Shown here: positions 1 to 6,829 of the stretch, piece by piece
Numbering within the stretch: the stretch's first letter is position 1
Layout of the letters: the number at the start of each line of letters is the position of its first letter
Assembly (NCBI GenBank): GCA_031127185.1
Contig: JARIET010000061.1
Coordinates: 1-11,735, forward strand
Direction of reading: 5' to 3'
DNA: 11,735 bases
Source: Gemmatimonadota bacterium
GTDB taxonomy: Bacteria > Gemmatimonadota > Gemmatimonadetes > Gemmatimonadales > Gemmatimonadaceae
Made by a program: the position numbers and the translations under genes
The notes under the pieces: generated by a model
What the model was told of the DNA's origin: nothing
Seen by the model: the letters and a program-made list of their open reading frames with translations, nothing else
Database searches by the model: none

Positions 1-708
1 GAAGTCGTCGAGAAGGCGAAGAAGGAAGTCGACGCCGGAATCATCGAGACCGGCGAACGTGCCGCCTATGACGTGAACATCCACGGCCTGCACCCCGAGT
101 TGATCAAGCTGATCGGCCGGATGAAATGGCGGACCAGCTATGGCCAGAACATCCTGCAGCACTCGAAGGAGGTCGCCTGGCTGGCTGGCATCATGGCCGA
201 GGAGTTGGGCCTCGACGCGGCGATGGCGCGCCGTGGCGCACTGCTGCACGACGTAGGCAAGGTGCTCACGCATGAGCACGAAGGCACGCACGTCCAACTG
301 GGCGTGGAGGTCGCGACCAAGTACGGTGAGAACCCCCTGGTGGTGAACTGCATCGCGGCGCACCACGACGACGTGCCCCACGAGAGCGAGGTCAGCGTGC
401 TGGTGCAGGCCGCCGATGCGATCTCGGGGTCGCGCCCCGGCGCACGGCGCGAAGCGTTCGAGACGTACGTCAAGCGACTCGAAGGCCTCGAGAAAATCGC
501 GTCGAGCTACAAGGGCGTGGACCGCGTGTTTGCGATTCAGGCCGGTCGCGAGATTCGGGTGCTGGTGAATCCCGAGGATGTGGACGACACCCGGATGCAA
601 TCGTTGACCGAGGAAATCGCGCGCCGCGTAGAGAGTGAACTCCAGTATCCCGGCCAGATCAAGGTCGTGGCCATCCGCGAAAAGAGGGCAATGGACATTG
701 CCCGCTGA
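1..708 (+). CDS. rny: Ribonuclease Y, C-terminal part (5' end outside window)
   Basis: RNase Y is a membrane-anchored endoribonuclease that starts mRNA decay. The reading frame is open from base 1, so only the last 235 residues are present; the N-terminal membrane anchor, coiled coil and KH domain lie upstream. The fragment opens with the linker typical just before the HD domain ([12 protein letters not shown]), then [20 protein letters not shown], a family hallmark. The metal-binding HD domain shows the histidine of LQHSKEVA (about fragment residue 54), the HD pair of LLHDVGK at 247-252, the HH of AAHHDD (about 121-122) and the aspartate of [13 protein letters not shown] (about 139). The C-terminal segment with [12 protein letters not shown] and [12 protein letters not shown] is complete and matches the usual end of the family. 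The folD start lies inside its last codons, so the two are probably co-transcribed. A GTG at 73 is internal to the domain and is not the start. Confidence 0.96.
   Translation, partial: EVVEKAKKEVDAGIIETGERAAYDVNIHGLHPELIKLIGRMKWRTSYGQNILQHSKEVAWLAGIMAEELGLDAAMARRGALLHDVGKVLTHEHEGTHVQLGVEVATKYGENPLVVNCIAAHHDDVPHESEVSVLVQAADAISGSRPGARREAFETYVKRLEGLEKIASSYKGVDRVFAIQAGREIRVLVNPEDVDDTRMQSLTEEIARRVESELQYPGQIKVVAIREKRAMDIAR
682..688 (+). promoter_or_regulatory. Ribosome binding site for folD (supports TTG start)
   Basis: The purine run AAGAGGG ends 9 bases before the TTG at 698. It lies inside the last codons of rny and favours TTG 698 over the GTG at 635, which would add 21 residues with no family resemblance. 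Confidence 0.55.
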
Positions 709-1588
709 ACTGATCGACGGCAACGCCGTCTCGAAAAAGGTCCGCGAAGACGTCAGGGCCCGTTGCGCTGCGCTCGCGGTGCGCGGGGTCGTGCCCGGTC
801 TCACCGTCGTGCTCGTGGGCGAGGACCCCGCAAGCGCGGTGTATGTGCGGAACAAGGAAAAGGGAAGCCGTGAAGCCGGAATGAATGGTGCCACCATCCG
901 TATGCCGGCCACGACCACAGAGGCGGAATTGCTCGCGGTTGTCGATCAGCTGAACGCCGATGACGCGGTTCACGGCATCCTCGTGCAGATGCCGCTCCCC
1001 AAGCAGATCAACGCGCAGAAGGTTATCCGGCGCATTGATCCGGCCAAGGATGTGGACGGATTCCATCCCGTGAACGTCGGCAAGGTGTTGATCGGCGAGA
1101 CCGACGGTTTTGCACCCTGCACGCCGGCCGGTGTCCAGGTGCTGTTGAAGGAGGCTGGAGTCGATACGACGGGGAAACACGTCGTCATCGTTGGGCGCAG
1201 CAACATCGTCGGCAAGCCAATGGCATCGTTGCTTGTCCAGCCCGGAGCTGACGCCACCGTGACCATCTGCCACTCGCGAACGCCCGACCTGGCGTGGCAT
1301 ACACGTCGAGCCGACATCGTCGTGGCGGCAGTCGGACGGCCGGGAACGATCACCGGCGACATGCTCAAGCCCGGTGCCGTGGTGATGGACGTCGGCATCA
1401 ATCGCATACAAGACCCCACGACCAAGTCGGGCACGCGGCTGGTCGGTGATGTCGACTTTGCTTCTGTAAGCCCGGTGGCGTCGAAGATCACGCCCGTACC
1501 AGGTGGCGTGGGTCCGATGACGATTGCCATGCTGCTGCTGAACACCGTTCGCGCAGCGGAGCAGCGCGCGGCCGGGCAGGGCGCCTGA
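698..1588 (+). CDS. folD: Bifunctional methylenetetrahydrofolate dehydrogenase / methenyltetrahydrofolate cyclohydrolase
   Basis: This cytosolic enzyme converts 5,10-methylene-THF to 10-formyl-THF in two steps, using NADP+, and supplies one-carbon units for purines and formyl-Met-tRNA. From the TTG start the protein has 296 residues, close to the usual 280-300, and begins [18 protein letters not shown] like family members. Visible motifs: the catalytic region [15 protein letters not shown] with Tyr49 and Lys53; QMPLPKQI (97-104); [11 protein letters not shown] (118-128); PCTPAG (140-145); the Rossmann dinucleotide loop GRSNIVGKP (166-174); and [10 protein letters not shown] (266-275). All expected catalytic residues are present. 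The gene overlaps rny by 11 bases in another frame, and its TGA shares its last base with the xseA ATG, so translational coupling on both sides is likely. The start choice is an inference from homology and the upstream purine run; function is secure. Confidence 0.95.
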   Translation: MPAELIDGNAVSKKVREDVRARCAALAVRGVVPGLTVVLVGEDPASAVYVRNKEKGSREAGMNGATIRMPATTTEAELLAVVDQLNADDAVHGILVQMPLPKQINAQKVIRRIDPAKDVDGFHPVNVGKVLIGETDGFAPCTPAGVQVLLKEAGVDTTGKHVVIVGRSNIVGKPMASLLVQPGADATVTICHSRTPDLAWHTRRADIVVAAVGRPGTITGDMLKPGAVVMDVGINRIQDPTTKSGTRLVGDVDFASVSPVASKITPVPGGVGPMTIAMLLLNTVRAAEQRAAGQGA

Positions 1589-2889
1589 TGCCACCGCGCG
1601 GTGCTGGTCGCGTGACGTCGCGCCCGGCCAGCGCTCAGGTGCGGGGGGTGATCCCCCGTGCTGACGATGGAGCCCCCGGCGACTCACCCGAGCGCGCCAT
1701 TCCGGTGTCTGCGCTGACGGCTTCGCTCAAGGACGTCATCGAGGGTGCGTTCCCGCCGCTATGGGTGGCGGGCGAAGTCAGCGGCTTCAAGCCGCACCGC
1801 AACGGGCACTGGTACTTCACGCTCAAGGACGCCACGGCGTCAATCGAGTGCGTTGTCTGGTCGCGTGAACAAAACCGAATCCCCGCGCCGCCCGACGAAG
1901 GGATGCAGGTGCTGGCCCTCGGCGCATTCTCCGTGTGGGCGAAGACCGGAAAGGCCACGTTTGCTGTGAGGCAGATGGAGGCCGAAGGTGAAGGGCTCTG
2001 GCGCAAGGCACTCGAGAAGACACGCGCGGCGCTGGAACGCGACGGACTTCTTGACCCGGCGCGAAAACGACCGATCCCGCGTTTTCCGCGTTGTGTTGGG
2101 GTCGTGACGAGCGCGGACGGTGCGGCGCTGCACGACATCGTCTCGGTGATCTCGCGACGCAATCCGACGATCGATATCGTCGTCATCCCAGCCGCCGTGC
2201 AGGGGGATACGGCGCCGGAATCGATTGTGCGGGCGCTGGGGCGCGCTGCCGTGTGGAACGGTGCGGACGTGTTGATCGTCGGACGGGGCGGTGGATCGCG
2301 CGAGGATCTCTGGTGTTTCAACGACGAACGTGTCGCGCGCGCCATCGCCGCATCGCCGATCCCGGTGATCAGCGCCGTCGGGCATGAAGTGGATATCTCC
2401 ATTGCCGATTTGGTTGCCGACCATCGTGCGGCGACGCCCAGCGCTGCGGCCGAGCTGGTGGCCCCGGTGCTGGCGGACATCCAGCGCGACCTGGACGACC
2501 TGGGAACGGCGATGCGCGCGGCGCTTGTGCGGCGAGCGGCAGACGGGCGCCGCGAACTCGATGGCGTACGCGAGGACATGACGCGCGCGCTGCGCCGGCG
2601 GGCGGACAGTGCGCGTCGAGACGTTTCGGGGCTACACCGCGACCTCTCACTGCGCACGCGGCGCGTCGTCGAGCGGCGGACAGATCGGCTGCGGGGCGTC
2701 GCCGGCCGGCTGCACGTACTATCGCCCCTGCGCACGCTCGAACGGGGATATGCGCTACCGCTCGCGATGGCGGGTGGCGCGCTGACGCGCATCGTGCAGT
2801 TCGCCCCCGGCACGCGGTTCACCCTCAAGGTTCAGGACGGCGATGTTGATGCGACGTCGACCGCAGTCCGTCCCAAGGAGTCGGCGTGA
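1588..2889 (+). CDS. xseA: Exodeoxyribonuclease VII large subunit
   Basis: XseA with several copies of XseB forms exonuclease VII, which degrades single-stranded DNA from both ends into oligonucleotides and acts in repair. The protein has 433 residues, in the normal range. An N-terminal OB-fold domain (about 38-130) contains LWVAGEVSGFKPHRNGHWYF and the FTLKD strand. The catalytic domain follows, with VGVVTSADGAALHDIVSVIS (about 170-189), DVLIVGRGGGSREDLWCFND (227-246), ISAVGHEVDISIADLVADHR (261-280) and AATPSAAAEL (281-290). The stretch 295-375 is rich in Arg, Asp and Leu and should form the long coiled-coil arms that bind XseB. It ends with LRTLERGYAL (381-390), the usual C-terminal signature. 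The first 37 residues look unconserved, so a later start (for example the GTG codon at residue 9) is possible; ATG 1588 is preferred because it overlaps the folD stop (TGATG) with AGGG 6 bases upstream. Confidence 0.95.
   Translation: MPPRGAGRVTSRPASAQVRGVIPRADDGAPGDSPERAIPVSALTASLKDVIEGAFPPLWVAGEVSGFKPHRNGHWYFTLKDATASIECVVWSREQNRIPAPPDEGMQVLALGAFSVWAKTGKATFAVRQMEAEGEGLWRKALEKTRAALERDGLLDPARKRPIPRFPRCVGVVTSADGAALHDIVSVISRRNPTIDIVVIPAAVQGDTAPESIVRALGRAAVWNGADVLIVGRGGGSREDLWCFNDERVARAIAASPIPVISAVGHEVDISIADLVADHRAATPSAAAELVAPVLADIQRDLDDLGTAMRAALVRRAADGRRELDGVREDMTRALRRRADSARRDVSGLHRDLSLRTRRVVERRTDRLRGVAGRLHVLSPLRTLERGYALPLAMAGGALTRIVQFAPGTRFTLKVQDGDVDATSTAVRPKESA
2875..2880 (+). promoter_or_regulatory. 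Ribosome binding site for xseB
   Basis: AAGGAG lies 5 bases upstream of the GTG at 2886, inside the last codons of xseA. It fixes the xseB start and lets the small subunit be translated efficiently from the shared message. Confidence 0.7.
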
Positions 2890-3128
2890 CGTCACCATCG
2901 TTTGAGGAACATCTGGCTCGTCTTGAGGAGATTGCGGCTCAGCTGGACAGCGCAGACGTCCCACTCGATACCGCGCTCAAGCTTTTCGAGGAAGGAATCC
3001 AGCGCCTGAATGCCGCGCAGAAAACACTTGCCGCTGCCGAGGGGCGCCTCAAGGAACTCGTCGAACGCGCCGATGGCACCCTGGGCGCCACCGATGGCCG
3101 TCCGTTGACGGGTGATGACCGACAGTAG
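2886..3128 (+). CDS. xseB: Exodeoxyribonuclease VII small subunit
   Basis: XseB is the small accessory subunit that binds the coiled-coil arms of XseA in exonuclease VII. The 80-residue product has the expected all-helical pattern: FEEHLARLEEIAAQLDSADV (6-25), then PLDTALKLFEEGIQRL and AEGRLKELVE, two helices joined by a short turn. The proline and LFEEG of the second helix are characteristic. The last 18 residues are a polar tail without family resemblance. The GTG start overlaps the xseA stop (GTGA), with a good Shine-Dalgarno sequence 5 bases upstream, and the 3' end overlaps the start of the next gene by 14-17 bases. Pairing directly with xseA makes the call firm despite the small size. 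Confidence 0.94.
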   Translation: MTSPSFEEHLARLEEIAAQLDSADVPLDTALKLFEEGIQRLNAAQKTLAAAEGRLKELVERADGTLGATDGRPLTGDDRQ

Positions 3129-4011
3129 CGCCGCACGGTTTGATGCGGAGCGCGCGTCTGTCGCGGCGGCCCTCGAGCGAATCGCAGATCGGGCCGCGAG
3201 GTCGCTGGACCCGCGCATCGCCGAGGCCGTTCGGTACGCATTGACTGGCGCCGGGAAGCGACTGCGCCCGGTGCTTTTGATAGCGACGTACCGCGCCTGC
3301 GGCGGCGCGGGCGACGCGAGCTTGCTGGCCGCCGCCGCGGAAGTCGTACATGCGTATTCGCTGGTCCACGACGACCTGCCATGCATGGATGACGATGATG
3401 TGCGGCGCGGACGTCCGACCGTCCATAAACAGCACGGCGTCGCCGCAGCCACGGCCGCCGGCGTGGCGATGGTGCCGCTTGCCGCGCAAGCGGCGGCCGA
3501 AGGGGCCCGCGCGCTCGGGCTCGATACGACCGCTCAGGGTGACATCGTGCGAACACTGATGCAGGCATCTGGCGCGTCCGGCATGATCGGCGGCCAGCTG
3601 CTCGACTTGCGTGCTGAAGGGCAATCGCTCGACGCAACCGCCCTGGAGCAGGTCCATCGCCTCAAGACGGGCGCCCTCATTTCGGCGGCCGTGCGGATTG
3701 GGGCAAGGGCAGCAAACGCCGACGCGCCAACGGTGGAGGCGCTGGCCCGGTTCGGCGATGCTGTCGGGCTGGCCTTCCAGATTGCCGACGACGTTCTGGA
3801 CGTCACGGCGACAACGTCGCAATTAGGCAAGACCGCCGGAAAGGACGCGGTCCACGGCAAGAGCACATATCCCGCGGTGCTTGGTATCGAGGCCGCACAA
3901 GCCCGCGCGCTGACACTGGCGGAGGAGGCCTGTGCAGCGCTGCAGGGGGCCGGGATCCATTCGCCCGACCTGACGTATCTCGCCCGGTTTGCCGTGGCGA
4001 GGCCATCCTAG
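3112..4011 (+). CDS. ispA: Polyprenyl (probably farnesyl) diphosphate synthase
   Basis: This cytosolic trans-prenyltransferase condenses isopentenyl diphosphate with allylic diphosphates to make farnesyl or geranylgeranyl diphosphate. The 299-residue protein matches IspA in length. Visible sites: GKRLRP (48-53) for IPP binding; the first Asp-rich motif DDLPCMD (87-93), with the two-residue insertion of bacterial FPP synthases; RRGRPTVH (98-105); HRLKTG (182-187); the second Asp-rich motif DDVLD (226-230); and GKSTYP (249-254). Tyr82 and Ser83 before the first motif are as in E. coli IspA, favouring C15 product, but chain length cannot be fixed from sequence. Odd point: the GDAL-type motif expected near residues 117-120 reads GVAM. 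Start is GTG 3112 or ATG 3115, both inside xseB; neither has a clear Shine-Dalgarno, so coupling to xseB translation is likely. dxs, the first enzyme of the precursor pathway, follows 38 bp on. Confidence 0.9.
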   Translation: MMTDSSAARFDAERASVAAALERIADRAARSLDPRIAEAVRYALTGAGKRLRPVLLIATYRACGGAGDASLLAAAAEVVHAYSLVHDDLPCMDDDDVRRGRPTVHKQHGVAAATAAGVAMVPLAAQAAAEGARALGLDTTAQGDIVRTLMQASGASGMIGGQLLDLRAEGQSLDATALEQVHRLKTGALISAAVRIGARAANADAPTVEALARFGDAVGLAFQIADDVLDVTATTSQLGKTAGKDAVHGKSTYPAVLGIEAAQARALTLAEEACAALQGAGIHSPDLTYLARFAVARPS

Positions 4012-4049
4012 ACACCGCCGTACACACCGCCAATTCGGTACTGTTCAGC

Positions 4050-5951
4050 ATGGGCAACATGCCAATTCTCCCCACCTATAAGGGTCCCGCCGACCTGAAA
4101 GCGTTGGACGCCGTGCAGCTGCAGCAGCTCGCCGACGAAGTGCGCGCATTCCTCATCGACACCTGCTCGCGCACGGGTGGTCACATCGGCGCCGGGCTCG
4201 GCGTCGTGGAACTCACCGTCGCGCTCCATAGCGTGTTCGACACGCCGCGAGATCAGCTGGTGTGGGATGTTGGACACCAGGGGTATCCGCACAAGGTGCT
4301 CACCGGTCGCGCAGCGCAGATGGGCACGCTGCGTCAGGAAGGTGGACTCTCCGGTTTCCTCAAGCGAACGGAAAGCGAGTACGACACCTTTGGCGCCGGG
4401 CATGCGGCAACGTCCATCTCGGCGGCTTATGGCATGGCGGTCGGGCGCGACCTCAGGGGCGAGGATTTCAAAGTTGTCGCCGTGATCGGAGATGGGTCAC
4501 TTGGCAGCGGTCTCGCGTACGAGGGGCTCAACAACGCCGGCGCTTCACACCGCGACATGGTCGTCGTGCTCAACGACAACGAGATGTCGATCGCTCCGAA
4601 TGTCGGTGCGATGCACAAATATCTCACGTCGGTGCAGCGCAACTCGCTGTACAACCGCATTCGCTCCAAGATCGGCGACCTCGCGCGCCAGGCGCCTGGA
4701 CCGTTCAAGGACGCCGAACGACTGCTGCACAAGTGGGAAGAAAGCCTCAAGGCGTTTCTCACTCCCGGCGTGCTCTTTGAGGAGCTTGGGTTCCGGTACT
4801 TCGGGCCGATTGACGGGCACGACATTGGCCAGATGACTGAGACCTTCCGCGCGATCCGCGGAATGAAGGGAACGATCCTGGTGCACGTGATCACGCAGAA
4901 GGGCAAGGGATTTCCCGCCGGCGAGCATGGCGAGAAATGGCATGCGCTTCCGCCGGGCCACGACCCGGCAACGGGCAAGCAGCTGAAGTCCTCGTCGGCG
5001 AACGCGAACTACACGGCCGTGTTCGGCAAGGGTCTGCAGGAACTGATGGATGAGGATCCGCGCATTGCCGCCATCACGGCAGCGATGCCGAGTGGCACGG
5101 GTACCTCGTCGGTGTCCAAGGCGCATGCGAGCCGGTTCTTCGATGTGGGCATCGCCGAAGGTCACGGCATCACGATGGCGGCGGGCATGGCCACCCGAGG
5201 TGTTCGCCCGGTGGCCGCCATCTACTCGACGTTCCTCCAGCGCGCGTACGACAACATCATTCACGACGTCGCGATTCAGGGATTGCCCGTCGTCCTCTGC
5301 CTCGACCGTGCCGGACTGGTGGGCGAGGACGGCGAAACACATGCCGGCCTCTACGATATTGCCTATCTCCTCGCCGTACCGAACGTGACCGTGACGGCAC
5401 CCAAAGACGGGCGCGAGATGCTTGGGCTGCTGCGAACGGCGGTGCAGCACGAGGGCGGCGCATTCTCGATTCGATATCCGCGCGACGCGGCCCCCGACAT
5501 CGTTCCGCACATTCGCGAGATCGAGGCCGTGCCCTTCGGCACCTGGGAAGTCCTGCGCCGTGGGAGCGAGGTAGCAATCCTCGCGGCAGGAACGATGGTG
5601 TTGCCGTCCCTCCGCGCTGCCGAATCCCTGGCGGTCGACGGGCTCGACGTCACGGTCGTCAACTGCCGGTTCCTCAAGCCGTATGATGCCCCAACGCTCG
5701 CGGCAATCGTGGCCGACCACCGTCAGGTGCTGGTGGTGGAGGAGGGGACGGTGGTGAACGGCTTTGGTGCCTCGATGGCGCGTGTGATTGCGGAGATGGA
5801 CGCTGGCGTGCGCGTCTCGACGCTAGGCGTGCCGGATCGCATCATTTACGCGGCAGCTCGGCCGCGGCAGCTCGCGCAGTGTGGCCTTGATCAGGCGGGA
5901 ATCGCGGAGCGGGTGCGCGCCCTGCACGGCACCGAGGCGATCGCGGGCTGA
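4050..5951 (+). CDS. dxs: 1-deoxy-D-xylulose-5-phosphate synthase
   Basis: DXS uses thiamine diphosphate to join pyruvate and glyceraldehyde 3-phosphate, the entry step of the MEP isoprenoid pathway. The 633-residue protein is of normal length (E. coli 620). The N-terminal domain has GGHIGAGLG with His45, WDVGHQGYPHKVLTGR (72-87), and the thiamine diphosphate/metal motif starting GDGS (147-150) and ending NDN (175-177). The pyrimidine-binding domain has the catalytic Glu370 in GIAEGHGITMAAG, then IYSTFLQRAYD (391-401), DRAGLVGEDGETHAG (419-433) with His431, and PRDAAPD. The C-terminal transketolase domain includes VVEEGTVVNGFG (562-573). Around Glu370 the usual E-Q-H-A reads E-G-H-G; I recall the Q-to-G change from Bacteroidota-type enzymes. 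ATG 4050 lacks a Shine-Dalgarno sequence; ATG 4059 (MPILP) is an equally plausible start. The stop shares its last base with the nadK ATG. Confidence 0.96.
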   Translation: MGNMPILPTYKGPADLKALDAVQLQQLADEVRAFLIDTCSRTGGHIGAGLGVVELTVALHSVFDTPRDQLVWDVGHQGYPHKVLTGRAAQMGTLRQEGGLSGFLKRTESEYDTFGAGHAATSISAAYGMAVGRDLRGEDFKVVAVIGDGSLGSGLAYEGLNNAGASHRDMVVVLNDNEMSIAPNVGAMHKYLTSVQRNSLYNRIRSKIGDLARQAPGPFKDAERLLHKWEESLKAFLTPGVLFEELGFRYFGPIDGHDIGQMTETFRAIRGMKGTILVHVITQKGKGFPAGEHGEKWHALPPGHDPATGKQLKSSSANANYTAVFGKGLQELMDEDPRIAAITAAMPSGTGTSSVSKAHASRFFDVGIAEGHGITMAAGMATRGVRPVAAIYSTFLQRAYDNIIHDVAIQGLPVVLCLDRAGLVGEDGETHAGLYDIAYLLAVPNVTVTAPKDGREMLGLLRTAVQHEGGAFSIRYPRDAAPDIVPHIREIEAVPFGTWEVLRRGSEVAILAAGTMVLPSLRAAESLAVDGLDVTVVNCRFLKPYDAPTLAAIVADHRQVLVVEEGTVVNGFGASMARVIAEMDAGVRVSTLGVPDRIIYAAARPRQLAQCGLDQAGIAERVRALHGTEAIAG

Positions 5952-6811
5952 TGCGCGTCGGCGTACTAGGGAACTCCGACTACCCGGCGCTTGGCGAGGT
6001 GATCGCCAATTTCCTGCGCGAAGCGCCGCGCCTGGGAATGGAAGTGTTTCTCGAACCACAGCTCCTGCCGTTGGCGGCCGGCGCCTCGGAACTCGCTGGA
6101 CCGGAGGGGCTCGACGCGGTGGTCTCCCTCGGCGGCGACGGCACCATGCTGCGCGCCGCGCGCTTTCTTGATGGTGCCGATGTCCCGGTTCTCGGTGTGA
6201 ACTTTGGGCGCCTGGGATACCTCGCCAGCTGCTCGCCCAAGGAGTTTCCCCGCTTCCTGCCGCGCTTTGCCAAGGGCACGTACACGTCGGACGTCCGCAT
6301 GGCGCTTGAAGCCACCACCGGGATCACGGGGACGGAACACGGCACCCGCCTGCGCGCGGTGAACGACGTGGTGATGCACAAGGGCGGGTTCGCGCGTGTG
6401 TTGCGGATTCGACTTACGGTGAACAACGAGGAGATCGGCGTGCTGGCGGCCGACGGAATCGTGATCTCGACGCCCACCGGATCAACCGCGTACTCCATGT
6501 CGGCAGGCGGGCCGATTGTTGAGCCGGGTGTGCATTCGCTGATCGTGACACCCATCGCCGCGCACACGCTGGCGATGCGGCCGCTCGTGCTGCGGCCGGA
6601 GTCCATCATCACACTGCAACCGGAAGATGTACACGGCGAGGTTTTGGTGACGGTGGACGGACAGGTGGGTGCGAGCTTGGTGGGTGGTCACGCGCTCATC
6701 GTTCGCAGGGCGGAGCGACCGGTGCGCATCGTGCGCTTCCACGGCACGACGTTCATCGGTCGGCTTCGCCGGAAGCTGGGATGGGGTGGGCTCGCCGACC
6801 GCGACGACTAG
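5951..6811 (+). CDS. nadK: NAD kinase (ATP- or polyphosphate-NAD kinase)
   Basis: NadK phosphorylates NAD+ to NADP+ in the cytosol and is the only route to NADP. The 286-residue protein matches the family in length. Motifs: the diphosphate-binding loop GGDGT (61-65) with catalytic Asp63; NDVVMHKG (138-145), whose Asn-Asp contacts NAD; DGIVISTPTGSTAYSMSAGG (168-187), the family signature; PIAAHTLAMRPLVL (201-214); and the TVDGQ turn (234-238) near the C terminus. The N terminus MRVGVLGNSDYP fits the usual first beta strand, supporting ATG 5951, which overlaps the dxs stop as TGATG. In many bacteria tlyA stands between dxs and nadK; here the two genes touch. NADP produced here serves FolD and the reductive MEP steps, but joint regulation is only inferred from operon layout. 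Confidence 0.95.
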   Translation: MRVGVLGNSDYPALGEVIANFLREAPRLGMEVFLEPQLLPLAAGASELAGPEGLDAVVSLGGDGTMLRAARFLDGADVPVLGVNFGRLGYLASCSPKEFPRFLPRFAKGTYTSDVRMALEATTGITGTEHGTRLRAVNDVVMHKGGFARVLRIRLTVNNEEIGVLAADGIVISTPTGSTAYSMSAGGPIVEPGVHSLIVTPIAAHTLAMRPLVLRPESIITLQPEDVHGEVLVTVDGQVGASLVGGHALIVRRAERPVRIVRFHGTTFIGRLRRKLGWGGLADRDD

Positions 6812-6817
6812 CTCACT

Positions 6818-6824
6818 AGGAGGT
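6818..6824 (+). promoter_or_regulatory. Ribosome binding site for recN
   Basis: AGGAGGT is a near-perfect Shine-Dalgarno sequence located 5 bases before the GTG at 6830, within the 18-bp gap after nadK. It fixes the recN start. Confidence 0.85.
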
Positions 6825-6829
6825 CTGCG

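Noticed and set aside
659..1687. Long minus-strand open frame (342 codons) opposite folD
   Set aside because: Its translation is rich in His, Arg and Gly without any recognisable motif, and it lies fully opposite a clear folD. Long open shadows are expected in GC-rich coding DNA.
1635..2828. Minus-strand open frame of 397 codons opposite xseA
   Set aside because: Low-complexity Ser/Arg/Ala translation typical of an antisense shadow; xseA motifs cover the same bases.
4012..4031. Direct repeat ACACCGCC (4012-4019 and 4024-4031) in the ispA-dxs gap
   Set aside because: Only 8 bases and two copies; no sign of a regulatory role, and easily due to chance in GC-rich DNA.
4545..5720. Minus-strand open frame of 391 codons opposite dxs
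   Set aside because: Composition is Arg/His-rich and motif-free, and dxs on the plus strand is unmistakable over the whole stretch.
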